From assembly GCF_964340395.1 (NCBI RefSeq), contig NC_135549.1, forward strand, positions 29,748,332 to 29,812,331: DNA of 64,000 nucleotides, in the 5' to 3' direction. Shown one piece after another: positions 38,671-50,644 of the stretch. The position numbers were made by a program, and so were the translations under genes. The stretch comes from Glandiceps talaboti (lineage: Eukaryota > Hemichordata > Enteropneusta > Spengelidae). The notes under the pieces are model-generated. The model made no database searches, was not told where the DNA came from, and saw nothing but the letters and a program-made list of their open reading frames with translations. Position 1 is the stretch's first letter, and the number at the start of each line of letters is the position of its first letter.

Positions 38671-40140
38671 CACAAACTGTGTGTAGTCTGAGCTAATTTC
38701 CAAAGGTTCAAGTGGTGATCCCGGTACATAAAGAGGTTGAGTCGGACATAAGATGAGAGAGTGGTTCGAGTGTAGTTACTTGGTCTGTCAGCTGTGTGCG
38801 AAGAAAAAAAGTAACAATACGTCGTCTTTCTCTGTTTAAACAATAGGCAAGGTTTACCGTAGTTACAGCTTATGTCGAGGAAAACGTCAGCATGTATTCA
38901 GATATTCCGAACAGTAGCGCCCGGATTGGCATTAACAACAAACCTATATGCTGTCTAGGGACAAAACTTTCCATTTCCTCATGATTGATGGCATATCCCC
39001 CACCACCACCACCACCACGTTTTCCTTGAGAAATACGTTCATGTTTGGCACAAAATGGCTGACCATGCCCAACGTTGTTGTGTTATTAGTCGGTACAAAT
39101 CCAATGTCTCAACCCGCTAGCATTTTTCGATAACAGGTATTCAGTTTACTCACCAGTCTTCAATCCAGAAATAGTGAAATAAAAGGAGTTATGTTAACAT
39201 AAGTTTCGAGATCAGCAGATACACATATATTCCTGCATCACGTCATTGGAATACACATCATTGGAATCTCTTATCCGTGATGTCTATTGCGCCCGCAGGC
39301 TCAACAAGTGGTTCCGGTTACCCGGCACCACCTAGTTTTTCACGCCAACCCTGAACTGTCTTTTACGTTTTCGAGAAAAAAATAATGAAATCGCGAAAAT
39401 TGTGAAGGCTCGCAATAGTGGATGCGGAAACTTGCATCATTTTAAAAAGACAATATAAACTATTCTTCCAATCTGTAATGGATGTACATCTGATGAGAAG
39501 AATAACACAGAGATCATGTGGAAAACAACGGAAAGCATAACTACCTAAACTAGATACATGAAAAAATATATATATATTAAAAAATAAAATAAAAAATCTA
39601 CCTCCCCACCTATTCTAAAATCGAGTCTAATCGGAACTATACAAATTTTTTTTTTAAAGCCTCATTATATTTTAGGCCAAAATAAGAATTGTTTCTGGTC
39701 AGCGCGCGCATAACTTAAATACCTAAACGTCGGTCTTTTCATTTCGTTTTTGTCCAGCCCATACTGTCTGCAGAGGTGCTAGCACAGCCAACCTATTGTT
39801 AGTTGCGTGAGCCCACACTCGTTATGCAGCTTCTTACAGTAATGAATACAAGTAAAGTGTACTAAAGGTTGAACTCTAACTGAACGTGTTGACCTTTGAA
39901 CTTACACAGTCATATATAAAATAAGACAATTTTACTAAATTAAATGCATGAATAGAACCCGTCTGCTATATATTGCTTTTCATATCCATCTCTAACTTGA
40001 AATGATTAAAAATAACATTAACCCGGCCTTGTCTTGTGTAATTTCTCTATGGTGTTCATGTCAATGGCATTGTGGGCGGGGTGGGGTGGACACCACTCAC
40101 ATATTAAGTAACTAGCTTTTGCAAAATATCACGTGACAGA
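38671..40140. other. No gene supported
   Basis: Unique-looking sequence with a short (CCA)n at about 39,000. Nothing is recognisable as an exon. Confidence 0.55.
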
Positions 40141-40269
40141 TTTCTTAGTCACTGATGGTGACTAGAATAACGTGTTATATAATTGCACTAGGCTGTGCTC
40201 TCACAAACTTAATAGGTTCTGATTGCACTCATGGCTTCATACACAAACTTACACCACCAAGCTATATAC

Positions 40270-43200
40270 ATTGCTTGGTCACACTGCCACCAGGCTTTAA
40301 TATCGCACATAGCTTGGTCACACTGCAACCAGGATTTAATACCACACATAGCTTGGTCACACTGCCACCTGGCTTTAATACCACACATAGCTTGGTCACA
40401 CTGCCACCAAGCTTTAATATCGCACATAGCTTGGTCACACTGTCACCAGGCTTTAATATCGCACATAGCTTGGTTACGCTGTCACCAGGCTTTAATACCG
40501 CACATAGCTTGGTCACACTGTCACCAGGCTTTAATATCGCACATAGCTTGGTCACACTGTCACCAGGCTTTAATATCGCACATAGCTTGGTTACGCTGTC
40601 ACCAGGCTTTAATATCGCACATAGCTTGGTCACACTGTCACCAGGCTTTAATATCGCACATAGCTTGGTCACACTGTCACCAGGCTTTAATACCGCACAT
40701 AGCTTGGTTACGCTGTCACCAGGCTTTAATACCGCACATAGTTTGGTCACACTGTCACCAAGCTTTAATATCGCACATAGCTTGGTCACACTGTCACCAG
40801 GCTTTAATATCGCACATAGCTTGGTCACACTGCCACCAAGCTTTAATACCACACATAGATTGGTCACACTGCCACCTGGCTTTAATACCACACATAGCTT
40901 GGTCACACTGCCACCAAGCTTTAATATCGCACATAGCTTGGTCACACTGTCACCAAGCTTTAATACCACGCATAGCTTGGTCACACTGTCACCAGGCTTT
41001 AATATCACACACAGCTTGGTCACACTGTCACCAAGCTTTAATACCACACATAGCTTGGTCACACTGTCACCAAGCATTAATACTACACATAGCTTGGTCA
41101 CACTGTCACCAGGCTTTAATACCACACATAGATTGGTCACACTGCCACTTGGCTTTAATACCACACATAGATTGATCACACTGCCACCAGGCTTTAATAC
41201 CACACATAGCTTGGTCACACTGTCACCAGGCTTTAATATCGCACATAGCTTGGTCACACTGCCACCAGGCTTTAATACCACACATAGCTTGGTCACACTG
41301 TCACCAGGCTTTAATATCGCACATAGCTTGGTCACACTGCCACCAGGCTTTAATATCGCACATAGCTTGGTCACACTGTCACCAGGCTTTAATACCACAC
41401 ATAGCTTGGTCACACTGCCACCAGGCTTTAATACTACACATAGCTTGGTCATAATGCCACCTGGCTTTAATATCGCACATAGCTTGGTCACACTGTCACC
41501 AGGCTTTAAAATCGCACATAACTTGGTCACACTGCCACCTGGCTTTAATACCACACATAGCTTGGTCACACTGTCACCAAGCTTTAATATCGCACATAGC
41601 TTGGTCATACTGCCACCAGGCTTTAATACCACACATAGCTTGGTCACACTGTCACCAGGCTTTAATATCGCACATAGTTTGGTCACACTGCCACCAGGCT
41701 TTAATACCACACATAGCTTGGCCATACTGCCACCAGGCTTTAATACCACACATAGCTTGGTCACACTGTCACCAGGCTTTAATATCGCACATAGCTTGGT
41801 CACACTGCCACCAGGCTTTAATACCGCACATAGCTTGGTCACACTGCCGCCAGGCTTTAATACCGCACATAGCTTGGTCATACTACCACCAGGCTTTAAT
41901 ACCACACATAGCTTGGTCACACTGTCACCAGGCTTTAATATCGCACATAGCTTGGTCACACTGTCACCAGGCTTTAATACCGCACATAGCTTGGTCACAC
42001 TGTCACCAGGCTTTAATATCGCACATAGCTTGGTCACACTGCCACCAAGCTTTAATACCATACATAGTTTGGTCACACTGTCACCAGGCTTTCATATCGC
42101 ACATAGCTTGGTCACACTGTCACCAAGCTTTAATACCACACATAGATTGGTCACACTGCCACTTGGCTTTAATACCACACATAGATTGATCACACTGCCA
42201 CCAGGCTTTAATACCACACATAGCTTGGTCACACTGTCACCAGGCTTTAATATCGCACATAGCTTGGTCACACTGCCACCAGGCTTTAATACCGCACATA
42301 GCTTGGTCATAATGCCACCTGGCTTTAATATCGCACATAGCTTGGTCACACTGTCACCAGGCTTTAATATCGCACATAGCTTGGTCACACTGCCACCTGG
42401 CTTTAATACCACACATAGCTTGGTCACACTGTCACCAAGCTTTAATATCGCACATAGCTTGGTCATACTGCCACCAGGCTTTAATACCACACATAGCTTG
42501 GTCACACTGTCACCAGGCTTTAATATCGCACATAGTTTGGTCACACTGCCACCAGGCTTTAATACCACACATAGCTTGGCCATACTGCCACCAGGCTTTA
42601 ATACCACACATAGCTTGGTCACACTGTCACCAAGCTTTAATATCGCACATAGCTTGGTCACACTGCCACCAGGCTTTAATACCGCACATAGCTTGGTCAC
42701 ACTGCCGCCAGGCTTTAATACCGCACATAGCTTGGTCATACTACCACCAGGCTTTAATACCACACATAGCTTGGTCACACTGTCACCAGGCTTTAATATC
42801 GCACATAGCTTGGTCACACTGTCACCAGGCTTTAATACCGCACATAGCTTGGTCACACTGTCACCAGGCTTTAATATCGCACATAGCTTGGTCACACTGC
42901 CACCAAGCTTTAATACCATACATAGTTTGGTCACACTGTCACCAGGCTTTCATATCGCACATAGCTTGGTCACACTGTCACCAAGCTTTAATACCGCACA
43001 TAGCTTGGTCACACTGTCACCAGGCTTTAATACCGCACATAGCTTGGTCACACTGTCACCAGGCTTTAATACCGCACATAGCTTGGTCACACTGTCACCA
43101 AGCTTTAATACCGCACATAGCTTGGTCACACTGTCACCAGGCTTTAATACCGCACATAGCTTGGTCACACTGTCACCAAGCTTTAATACCGCACATAGCT

Positions 43201-44575
43201 TGGTCACACTGTCACCAGGCTTTAATATCGCACATAGCTTGGTCACACTGCCACCAGGATTTAATACCACACATAGCTTGGTTATGCTGCCACCAGGCTT
43301 TAATACCACACATAGCTTGGCCACACTGCCACCAGGCTTTAATACCACACATAGCTTGGTCACACTGTTACCAAGCTTTAATATCGCACATAGTTTGGTT
43401 ACGCTGTCACCAGGCTTTAATACCGCACATAGCTTGGTCACACTGTCACCAAGCTTTATTATCGCACATAGCTTGGTCACACTGCCACCACGCTTTAATA
43501 CCGCACATAGCTTGGTCACACTGTCACCAAGCCTTAATATCGCACATAGCTTGGTCACACTGTCACCAGGCTTTAATACCACACATAGCTTGGTCACACT
43601 ACCACCTGGCTTTACTACCACACATAGCTTGGTCACACTGCCACCAAGCTTTAATATCGCACATAGCTTGGTCACACTGTCACCAAGCTTTAATACCACA
43701 CATAGCTTGGTCACACTGTCACCAGGCTTTAATACCACATATAGCTTGGTCACACTGTCACCAGGCTTTAATATCGCACATAGCTTGGTCACACTGTCAC
43801 CAGGCTTTAACACCACACATAGCTTGGTCACACTACCACCAGGCTTTAATACCACACATAGCTTGGTCACACTACCACCAGGCTGTAATACCACACATAG
43901 CTTGGTCACACTGTCACCAAGCTTTAATACCTCACATAGCTTGGCCACACTGTCACCAGGATTTAATACCACACATAGCTTGGTCACACTACCACCAGGC
44001 TTAAATACCACACATAGCTTGGTCACACTGCCACCTGTCTTTAATACCACACATACCTTGGTCACACTGTCACCAAGCTTTAATATCGCACATAGCTTGG
44101 TCACACTGTCACCAGGTTTTAATACCGCACATAGCTTGGTCACACTGTCACCAGGCTTTAATATCGCACATAGCTTGGTCACACTGCCACCTGGCTTTAA
44201 TACCACACATAGCTTGGCCACACTGCCACCAGGCTTTAATATTGCACATAGCTTGGTCACACTGTCACCAGGCTTTAATACCACACATAGCTTGGTCATA
44301 CTGCCACCATGCTTTAATACCACACATAGCTTGGTCACACTGTCACCAAGCTTTAATACCACACATAGCTTGGTCACACTGTCACCAAGCTTTAATACCA
44401 CACATAGCTTGGTCAAACTTTCACTAAGCTTTAATACCACACATAGCTTGGTCATAATGCCACCTGGCTTTAATACCACACATAGCCTGGTCACACTGTC
44501 ACCAAGCTTTAATATCGCACATAGCTTGGTCACACTGTCACCAGGCTTTCATACCGCACATAGCTTGGTCACACT
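40270..44575. repeat. 39-bp minisatellite, about 110 units with higher-order structure
   Basis: The unit is CTTGGTCACACTGTCACCAG plus a further 19 bp. Since 39 is divisible by three, one plus frame stays open for 1,516 codons (40,155-44,705) with a 13-residue period (HSLVTLSPGFNIA), and a minus frame reads GDSVTKLCAILKP. Units differ mainly at the same few sites: TCA/CCA, GGC/AGC, ATC/ACC and GCA/ACA. A block of about 22 units is repeated: the marker at 42,049-42,092 recurs 858 bp (22 x 39) later at 42,907-42,950, and another marker (41,128) recurs 1,015 bp on, consistent with a four-unit indel. The substitutions are mostly non-synonymous, which argues against a conserved protein. Confidence 0.95.
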
Positions 44576-44582
44576 GCAATCA

Positions 44583-47030
44583 CCAATACCACTGTTTGCT
44601 GCTATAGAAGTACCTCCTATTCTGAAGGAATGTGTACCGAAATTCGACGAATTTCGGACCACTAGTCTGACTTTCTGTCGTACAATTTCTCTTACACGTG
44701 TGTAACTTAACATTTTGTTTGCATAGATGAGACTACACGCCCCTTTCGAAACGAACAGAGGTTTGATAAAATCATGTCTTGTTTTCCCTTGGTTTCAATG
44801 AGAGAAATATACTGCTCCAGTTTCGTTACTGGACAAGTGTATTCCCTAGATTTGGAAATGTGAACCGTGCTCCCTAATAACCTATACTGGCCTGTTTTGC
44901 TGAGAACTATGAAAAGTAATGTCACTATACCTAATAGCAACTACATCGCTATACCTGAAGAAGCCTGCAAAAGCTAGTAACATCTCTAAGCGAGTTCGAG
45001 TCTAAATGTCTTTAATCATTTGTGATGTGATACCATCTTTTTTGTGCACTGGTTTGCCGAAAGACCGATTCTACTAAATTCTTCATAAATACATTGTCTG
45101 TTGGCGAGGGTAGTCCAGACAAATTATGAACCCATTTTAAGCCGTAGTTTGCTACCTCAACACACTGCTTTGTATGATCCTCAGTTGTTGCTGACTGGAT
45201 GAGCTTTGAGAATTACAGAGAGACGTGCGCAACCTGCGCTGGAAAGACTGGAAAACTGTTCTGTTTGGCAAATTACGCCCGTCTCTGGAAGGCATTTGCA
45301 TGTCCTTTGGTGATACAGTCTGCTTTAGACGCCATTGCTATGCATGGCTGGTAATGTGTAGTTTCATCTCCTTATTCCCTGCCCCTGCAATCTTTATCTC
45401 ACTCCAGATGCCAAAACTGAATAGATCAATATCTGAAAGAAAATCAAATTCAATTGTGATCAACAATTGTAACATGATCATTTCCCGCTATTATCATATC
45501 TAGTGCTTATCTCAATCTGATTAAAATCCGATGTAGATGTCGGCTAATCGTGCATTGCTATCTTACCATCGTTATTTAGCTTGAATTGACCTTCGTAGTA
45601 CATGTTTACATTTTTTAGCCTGATCGCCTCCTAGATCCTAGAGGAGGCGATCAGGCTAAAAAATGTTAACAATGCAATCCATCCGCACATACCTATGGCC
45701 AGAAATAAGCTGACCTCCAGAGTGGAATAATGATAGTGTGCCTATTGCCTTGAATTAAATCTCTCACATTGTGCATTGTAAGAGCAGGCAAACCTGTCAA
45801 CGGTGTGTGTTCCCCATATATTATCTAGATAGAAGAATATAACCCGATTGATGTACCAATCATCACTGTCTACTACCTGTCTAATGTAATCTGTCATTTC
45901 ATTAATGAAATGGCATTGTGTGCAGACACTCTGTATATGTTGAATGCAATTTTCTACAGTTCGGTTTTCATACTGCCCTTAGTAATCACATGTAACACAA
46001 TCTGGTTATCCGTCAACCACTTCACGGTATGACCTCGTATGACCCCTACGGTACTAAGCAGACTTCTGTAAACTGCTTGCAATTCTCTCCACGTCGAACT
46101 CTTACCTGTTTCGCTCTTACCCCAATTACCATGGGCAATGCAGCCATCGTATTCTACAACATATCCCCGGTATGCGTTGCTTGCTGCATCAGAATAAACC
46201 ACCCTTGGGCCTTGTTACCTTTTCTGTATGCCACACTGGCAGTCCATTAAGTTTCGTAGCATTTTCTTTCCAAAACTGTGACTCAAGTTTTGCCCCTGGA
46301 CTCACCCAAACCTGGCTATTCCAGGAACTACGTGTATTTAGTGCAAAATACAGGTATCGTGTCATAAGCAGCACATTGCCAACCCTCAGTTTCATAGAAA
46401 TAATTTGCTCAACAATCTTGGCCAACTGTTTTGTGTGCACAAGATGTTTCTTGTACAATCCATGTGGGCCAGCATAGTATCAATTGCGGTAAACAACTTT
46501 TGTAGCCGCACTTTGGGAATAGAAATCATACCTTCCGCTAAGGTAATCAATGTGCCTAACCATAGTATTTCGTTTATTGGCACCCAGACACTCTTGTTTT
46601 CGTTAGTAGTGAACCCGAATTTCTCTGGATCACTTTGTACTGCTAGTGCTGAATTTAAAGCTGGTTCAAAAGATCATCCTGCACCTAGCCCATCGTCAAG
46701 GAAAATTACTACAGACCTGCCTTCTGCCCTCCACTTTCCGATAAGTGGACGGAGTAATTTCATGAAAATGTAATGTAAAACGCAAACTATAATTATAAAG
46801 TATTTTCTTTCCATTGTACTTCCAAGAAAAGCCCAAGAATTTCCTGTGGTCGGGTAAAATTGCTAATGTGATGGTAGTCCGACTTTAGGTCAAACTTAAA
46901 TACAAAATCACCCCGGTTAAGCATTTCTTTAGCTCTACCCAGATCTTCGCAGCGAAACGATTGCGTAAAGAGGTGCAGATTGTAATAAAGTGACGATTTG
47001 GAAATCTGGTGGTTTTTTTTCTAAATCAAC
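44583..47030 (-). mobile_element. DIRS-like tyrosine-recombinase retrotransposon, degenerate
   Basis: Read on the minus strand across frame breaks, the domain order is RT, RNase H, recombinase. RT: FKFDLKSDYHH (46,902-46,869) and FLDDGLGAG (about 46,704-46,678, catalytic Asp pair). Connection: WLGTLITLAEGMISIPK (about 46,570). RNase H: VYSDAASNAYRGYVVEYDG with WLTDNQIVLHVITKGS (46,202-45,954). Post-RNase H: DRFACSYNAQCERFNSR (about 45,820-45,770) and IIIPLWRSAYFWP. Tyrosine recombinase: GFFRYSDVVAIRYSDI (about 44,965-44,918, box A Arg) and HSFRIGGTSIAANSGIGD (44,632-44,579, H-x-x-R). The final catalytic box with the Tyr is missing because the sequence passes straight into the 39-bp minisatellite. 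Stops and frameshifts make it inactive. DIRS rather than LTR affinity follows from the recombinase and the LDDG motif. Confidence 0.9.
45608..45666. repeat. Perfect 25-bp inverted repeat
   Basis: The left arm 45,608-45,632 (ACATTTTTTAGCCTGATCGC plus CTCCT) is exactly reverse-complementary to 45,642-45,666 around a 9-nt centre. It sits within the decayed DIRS-like element, between the post-RNase H region and the recombinase. Confidence 0.93.
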
Positions 47031-47041
47031 TTTAACCTCTT

Positions 47042-47292
47042 CTTTTGTTGGATTTTGATAAACCAGCTCTACTATGACTACCTTATCAATTATTTATGAG
47101 TTTGTCCCACTGAGCGTCCTGCACCGTTGACCCTTCCTCGTCCCACTTACGTAGACTTTTCTCTGTGTGACGCGTGTGACATGATGTGTGGGACGAGGAA
47201 GGGTGAACGGTTGACGGCGCTCAGTAGAACTCATAAACAATAAATAAGGTAGCCATAGTGTAGTAAAGCTGGTTTATTGAAACCTACAAAAG
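47042..47292. repeat. Foldback element, arms of about 104 bp
   Basis: The left arm (about 47,042-47,145) is imperfectly reverse-complementary to the right arm (about 47,189-47,292). Examples are CTTCCTCGTCCCA / TGGGACGAGGAAG, CTACCTTATCAATTATTTAT / ATAAACAATAAATAAGGTAG and AAACCAGCT / AGCTGGTTT, with a loop of about 43 bp. There is no coding capacity. It lies immediately upstream of the RT end of the DIRS-like element. Confidence 0.85.
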
Positions 47293-47683
47293 AACAAGTT
47301 AAAATTAATTTAGAAAAAACACACACCAGATATTCAGATCATCACTTTATTACATGGCACCTTGTAGGAAAAAGATATTTTTAAAAAGACAAAAAATGAA
47401 AACAAACAAAAAACAAATTTTGTAAAGAAAGTAAACAATAAACCAAAAAACAACTATTGGTAAAAGAAAATATAGCCAGTTTCAAGCCCCTGTGGTATAA
47501 TCGCAATAATGTATCGTGTTACAACTGATCTTTTCATTCTAGAAAGCCAAAATACATGTTCTCTTGTATAATGGTAACAATGGTAGCATTTTCAATTAAA
47601 ACACACAAAAATATAATAGTATATGTACAAAGACATTTGGTAGGGGTGGAAATAAACCCTACCATACGACTGTTTACATACAC

Positions 47684-47688
<5 letters not shown>

Positions 47689-47747
<59 letters not shown>
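47689..47747. repeat. (TG)n microsatellite
   Basis: Perfect TG array of about 59 bp, about 390 bp upstream of the start of gene C. Confidence 0.97.
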
Positions 47748-47751
<4 letters not shown>

Positions 47752-48072
47752 TTGAAAAGGTTTAGTATTACACAGCAGTATCGGGTCTACGTCATGACGT
47801 TATCCGTATATTAATATATATCAATAAATCTAACCATATACGATGACTGTATGCGACTTGTTTATTTAGCCGCCACCCCCCCCCCCCCACACACACACAC
47901 ACATACACACCCGCAATACAGGTATTGGCAGGTAATTCTTCAAATGCCACTTGAGGGTATAACGTTAGACATCTAAAAGGGGCGGTATTAATAAATAGAA
48001 TGTCCAAATTCACACTTGAGTTTCTGACACATTGTGGTCTTTGACCCTCCAGTGTATGTACATGTGTAGTAG

Positions 48073-48080
48073 TATATAAG
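48073..48080 (+). promoter_or_regulatory. Candidate TATA box of STMC6-like gene C
   Basis: TATATAAG lies 57 bp before the ATG. The aligned position in gene B lacks it. Tentative, because no transcript start is known. Confidence 0.35.
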
Positions 48081-48136
48081 AAAACCATTCTTGGTGACAC
48101 CGCAGTGATAATATATAACGGCTTTACTTCATAAAC

Positions 48137-50410
48137 ATGTCGGCATTGGCACTTTTTGGTGGGAAGGTACTGGCGGTGTCTGCATTGAACTTGTTCTGTA
48201 TGCTACAAGAGGTAAGATAATATTGCCTAAGTATTACAGCTGTACAATATACACAAATACCTAGTCAATCTACGTGTCTGAAATATAAACTACACACACG
48301 AAGTGGTATGATTTTAAATACCACACAATTCGCTTGTCTTGCACCGATACGCACGATTAAGAACCTTCGAATCATTGTAAAAAAGAGAATCGTACCGTAG
48401 CTTCATTCGATTTTTCCGTCTTAATACATTTTCTCATTCTAAATACAAAATTGCGTTAGGGCCTTGTCATAAATTAAAAATCAACTGTCATATCCCCTGC
48501 TAAAGTAAACACACAGCAACAGTTATTGAATGGTACCACAAACAAAAGCTTTTGCTTCTGTTTACTATTACATTTTTACAAACAGAGCAAATCAAGGCCA
48601 AGAAGGGTTACACAATTCGTGAACTGGAAATCAATTCAATCTATAAATAAATAAATACCAATACAATATCTCCTGCGCTTCACAAAATACCATTAAAATA
48701 TGTGAAATAAAGAGAAACGAAACGACGCAATGTGTATACTTTTATACACCACAACGTTAACGGTTCACACCATACAATGTACCTGCCTATTGCCACCATT
48801 TAGTACAGAACAATTTAGCAAAATTACCAGAATGGTCTTTCAAAACCTATCAAATATTAAATAATTTTTTTTTTCTTTTCCTAAAACCAGGCATTTGCAA
48901 CCCGATGTAGATACAAACAATACAACTACCGATATTTCTAGTAAGTTTAGAATTACTCTTTTCTGAGTTGACGATTTGATTAAAAAAAGTTACACTGTAC
49001 ATCGTCACGTGAGAGTTTTATATGAGATCTATGGGAGCATTCTCCATGTTCACATGACGTAACGTGTATCACGTGACCACAATAAAAAGCGACAAATAAC
49101 GTAGATTATGTTGTGTATTGGTTAAAATTCTAGTAGCCAAATAGGTTGATTGTTCATACACAAAGGAGTAATCCAACCCAATCTTCGATTTTCAGTGTTT
49201 TTCATCAACACCGGGTATCGACCGATTGTATGCAAATTAATAATTTGACTGTTTACATTTCAGTTGTCCTGACAACCAGTACTGTTGTGAGAATGCATGC
49301 TGTTACTATCAAAGTGACAGTTCGTCGCCTTATAAATGGTGGATATGGTAAGAAAGAAAACTGGCAGATAGCATTAGTTGACTGTAGAAGTTAGTATACT
49401 GTAAACACATCGTATGGATCAGAACGGTTACAGGCCCAGTTTCTAGTAGTATTAATATTTAGTTGTCTACAAGTAGATGTCCTTCAGAGCTATAGAAAAA
49501 AAGTTGGTCAGAACAAAAGAATGGTCCGGTCCTGCAACTGGTAGGATAACTAAGGCCTTTATTTATTTATGTGAGGGTAACAATATGTGTGTAATGTATT
49601 AAATGTTGTTTTTTGAGCAGATATACATAAAGAAAGATTAACAACACTGTAGCATATATTGTAATCTCGAATTACGCTATTACATCATACATTATATCTT
49701 GCATTATCTGTCCAATCCATTCGCCAAAAAGAGGGTGACATTTCTGTACATTTTATGATCACATAATCTCAACTTCACAATACAAAAAACGCTTTGCTAT
49801 TGGATGGAATAACGCTTTCGAACCTACATATTTATTACCCGGATGTCAGTGTCATTAAATCTCTAATCAAAATATGAACATAGAGTCGTGAAAGATAAAA
49901 TTATGCGTTATTTTTTACATGAATAATATGAAGTGAATTTCTGCTTTTAATGACCACATCAATAAAATTAACGATGTCTCAGGCTGTGAAAACGCCAAGC
50001 ACGAAAAAATGAAATAACAAATTAATTAAAAAAGAAATTGAAAAGTAACAGGGTTGAATACAAAGCGTTACGTTATGCTTTTTATCTTCTAGGATCATTG
50101 TTGGTGCAGCAATGATGCTGGTAGTGGTTGCTATTTATGTTTTATCGGTTCTGTGTAATCGAAAGAGATTGGCTGGAAATACACACACAAGATGCAATCA
50201 TGTGGTAGCCACCATGCGACCACCACAACCAATGACTGTCCGTTACGTATCAGGACAAGTATATATGAACGAAGGTAAGTACATTTGTAGTATTTCAGTC
50301 AGTTCTCATGCATAAACCCTTGTGTACATTTTAAAGGATACGCTTTCAATGCATAACTGACGATACTCTTTCACAACTACCACATAACAAATGAAAAACG
50401 CAAGTCATGA

Positions 50411-50509
<99 letters not shown>

Positions 50510-50644
50510 CTATTAACTAGTTTACCTTCGCCATCAGCTTTCACCGGAGGACTTCATCTGACGGCGATGCCAACAAGTCCCCCACCGTATTGTACTGTTC
50601 AGCCTTACCCTGACAAGCCACCAGACTACGCCAGTCTATACTGA
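48137..50644 (+). CDS. STMC6-like (Shisa/WBP1/VOPP1-type) PPxY adaptor C
   Basis: Five exons: 48,137-48,211; 48,891-48,940; 49,264-49,347; 50,093-50,274; 50,538-50,644. All have GT/AG sites and splice in frame to 165 aa. Signal peptide 1-28; six ectodomain cysteines at 31, 43, 49, 50, 54 and 55; helix at about 67-91 after KWWIW; basic NRKR; PPPY at 145-148; PPDY at 158-161 overlapping YASL; C-terminus YASLY. Intron phases are identical to gene B, but exon 3 is 9 bp longer (YQSDSSSPY against YDTSPY). An AATAAA lies at 50,713-50,718. The upstream region and introns align in part with gene B, so the two are whole-gene paralogues. No sulfotransferase follows this copy; a LINE does. The role is likely a membrane adaptor for WW-domain proteins, with the partner unknown. 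Confidence 0.88.
50415..50507. repeat. (AG)n microsatellite upstream of exon 5 of gene C
   Basis: Perfect AG array ending 30 nt before the exon 5 acceptor (CCATCAG|CTTTC). It occupies where a branch point and pyrimidine tract would be expected. Confidence 0.97.

Larger units (their letters stand above)
47293..48136. other. Upstream region of STMC6-like gene C
   Basis: No separate gene. It holds a TG microsatellite (47,689-47,747), a C-run with CA tract (47,877-47,902), and about 340 bp alignable with the upstream region of gene B, including ATGCCACTTGAGGGTA and GTGGTCTTTGACCCTCC. Confidence 0.6.

Noticed and set aside
40262-44533. Minus-strand repeat proteins of 604, 280 and 527 aa
   Set aside because: Same minisatellite read on the other strand. 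They are broken at two places by the same A-to-C change copied within the higher-order repeat.
40155-44705. 1,516-aa secreted repeat protein
   Set aside because: The open frame follows from a 39-bp period, variants are mainly amino-acid changing, and its C-terminus is antisense to a DIRS-like recombinase. Annotated as a minisatellite, with the coding question kept as a finding.
46029-46773. Plus-strand ORFs over 46.0-46.8 kb
   Set aside because: Shadows of the minus-strand DIRS-like coding remnants.
44583-47030. LTR (Gypsy/Pao) retrotransposon
   Set aside because: RNase H and RT motifs alone could suggest it, but the LDDG catalytic box, the VDRFA...RFNSR region and a tyrosine recombinase with GFFRYSD and HSFR place it with DIRS-like elements. 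No integrase or protease is seen.
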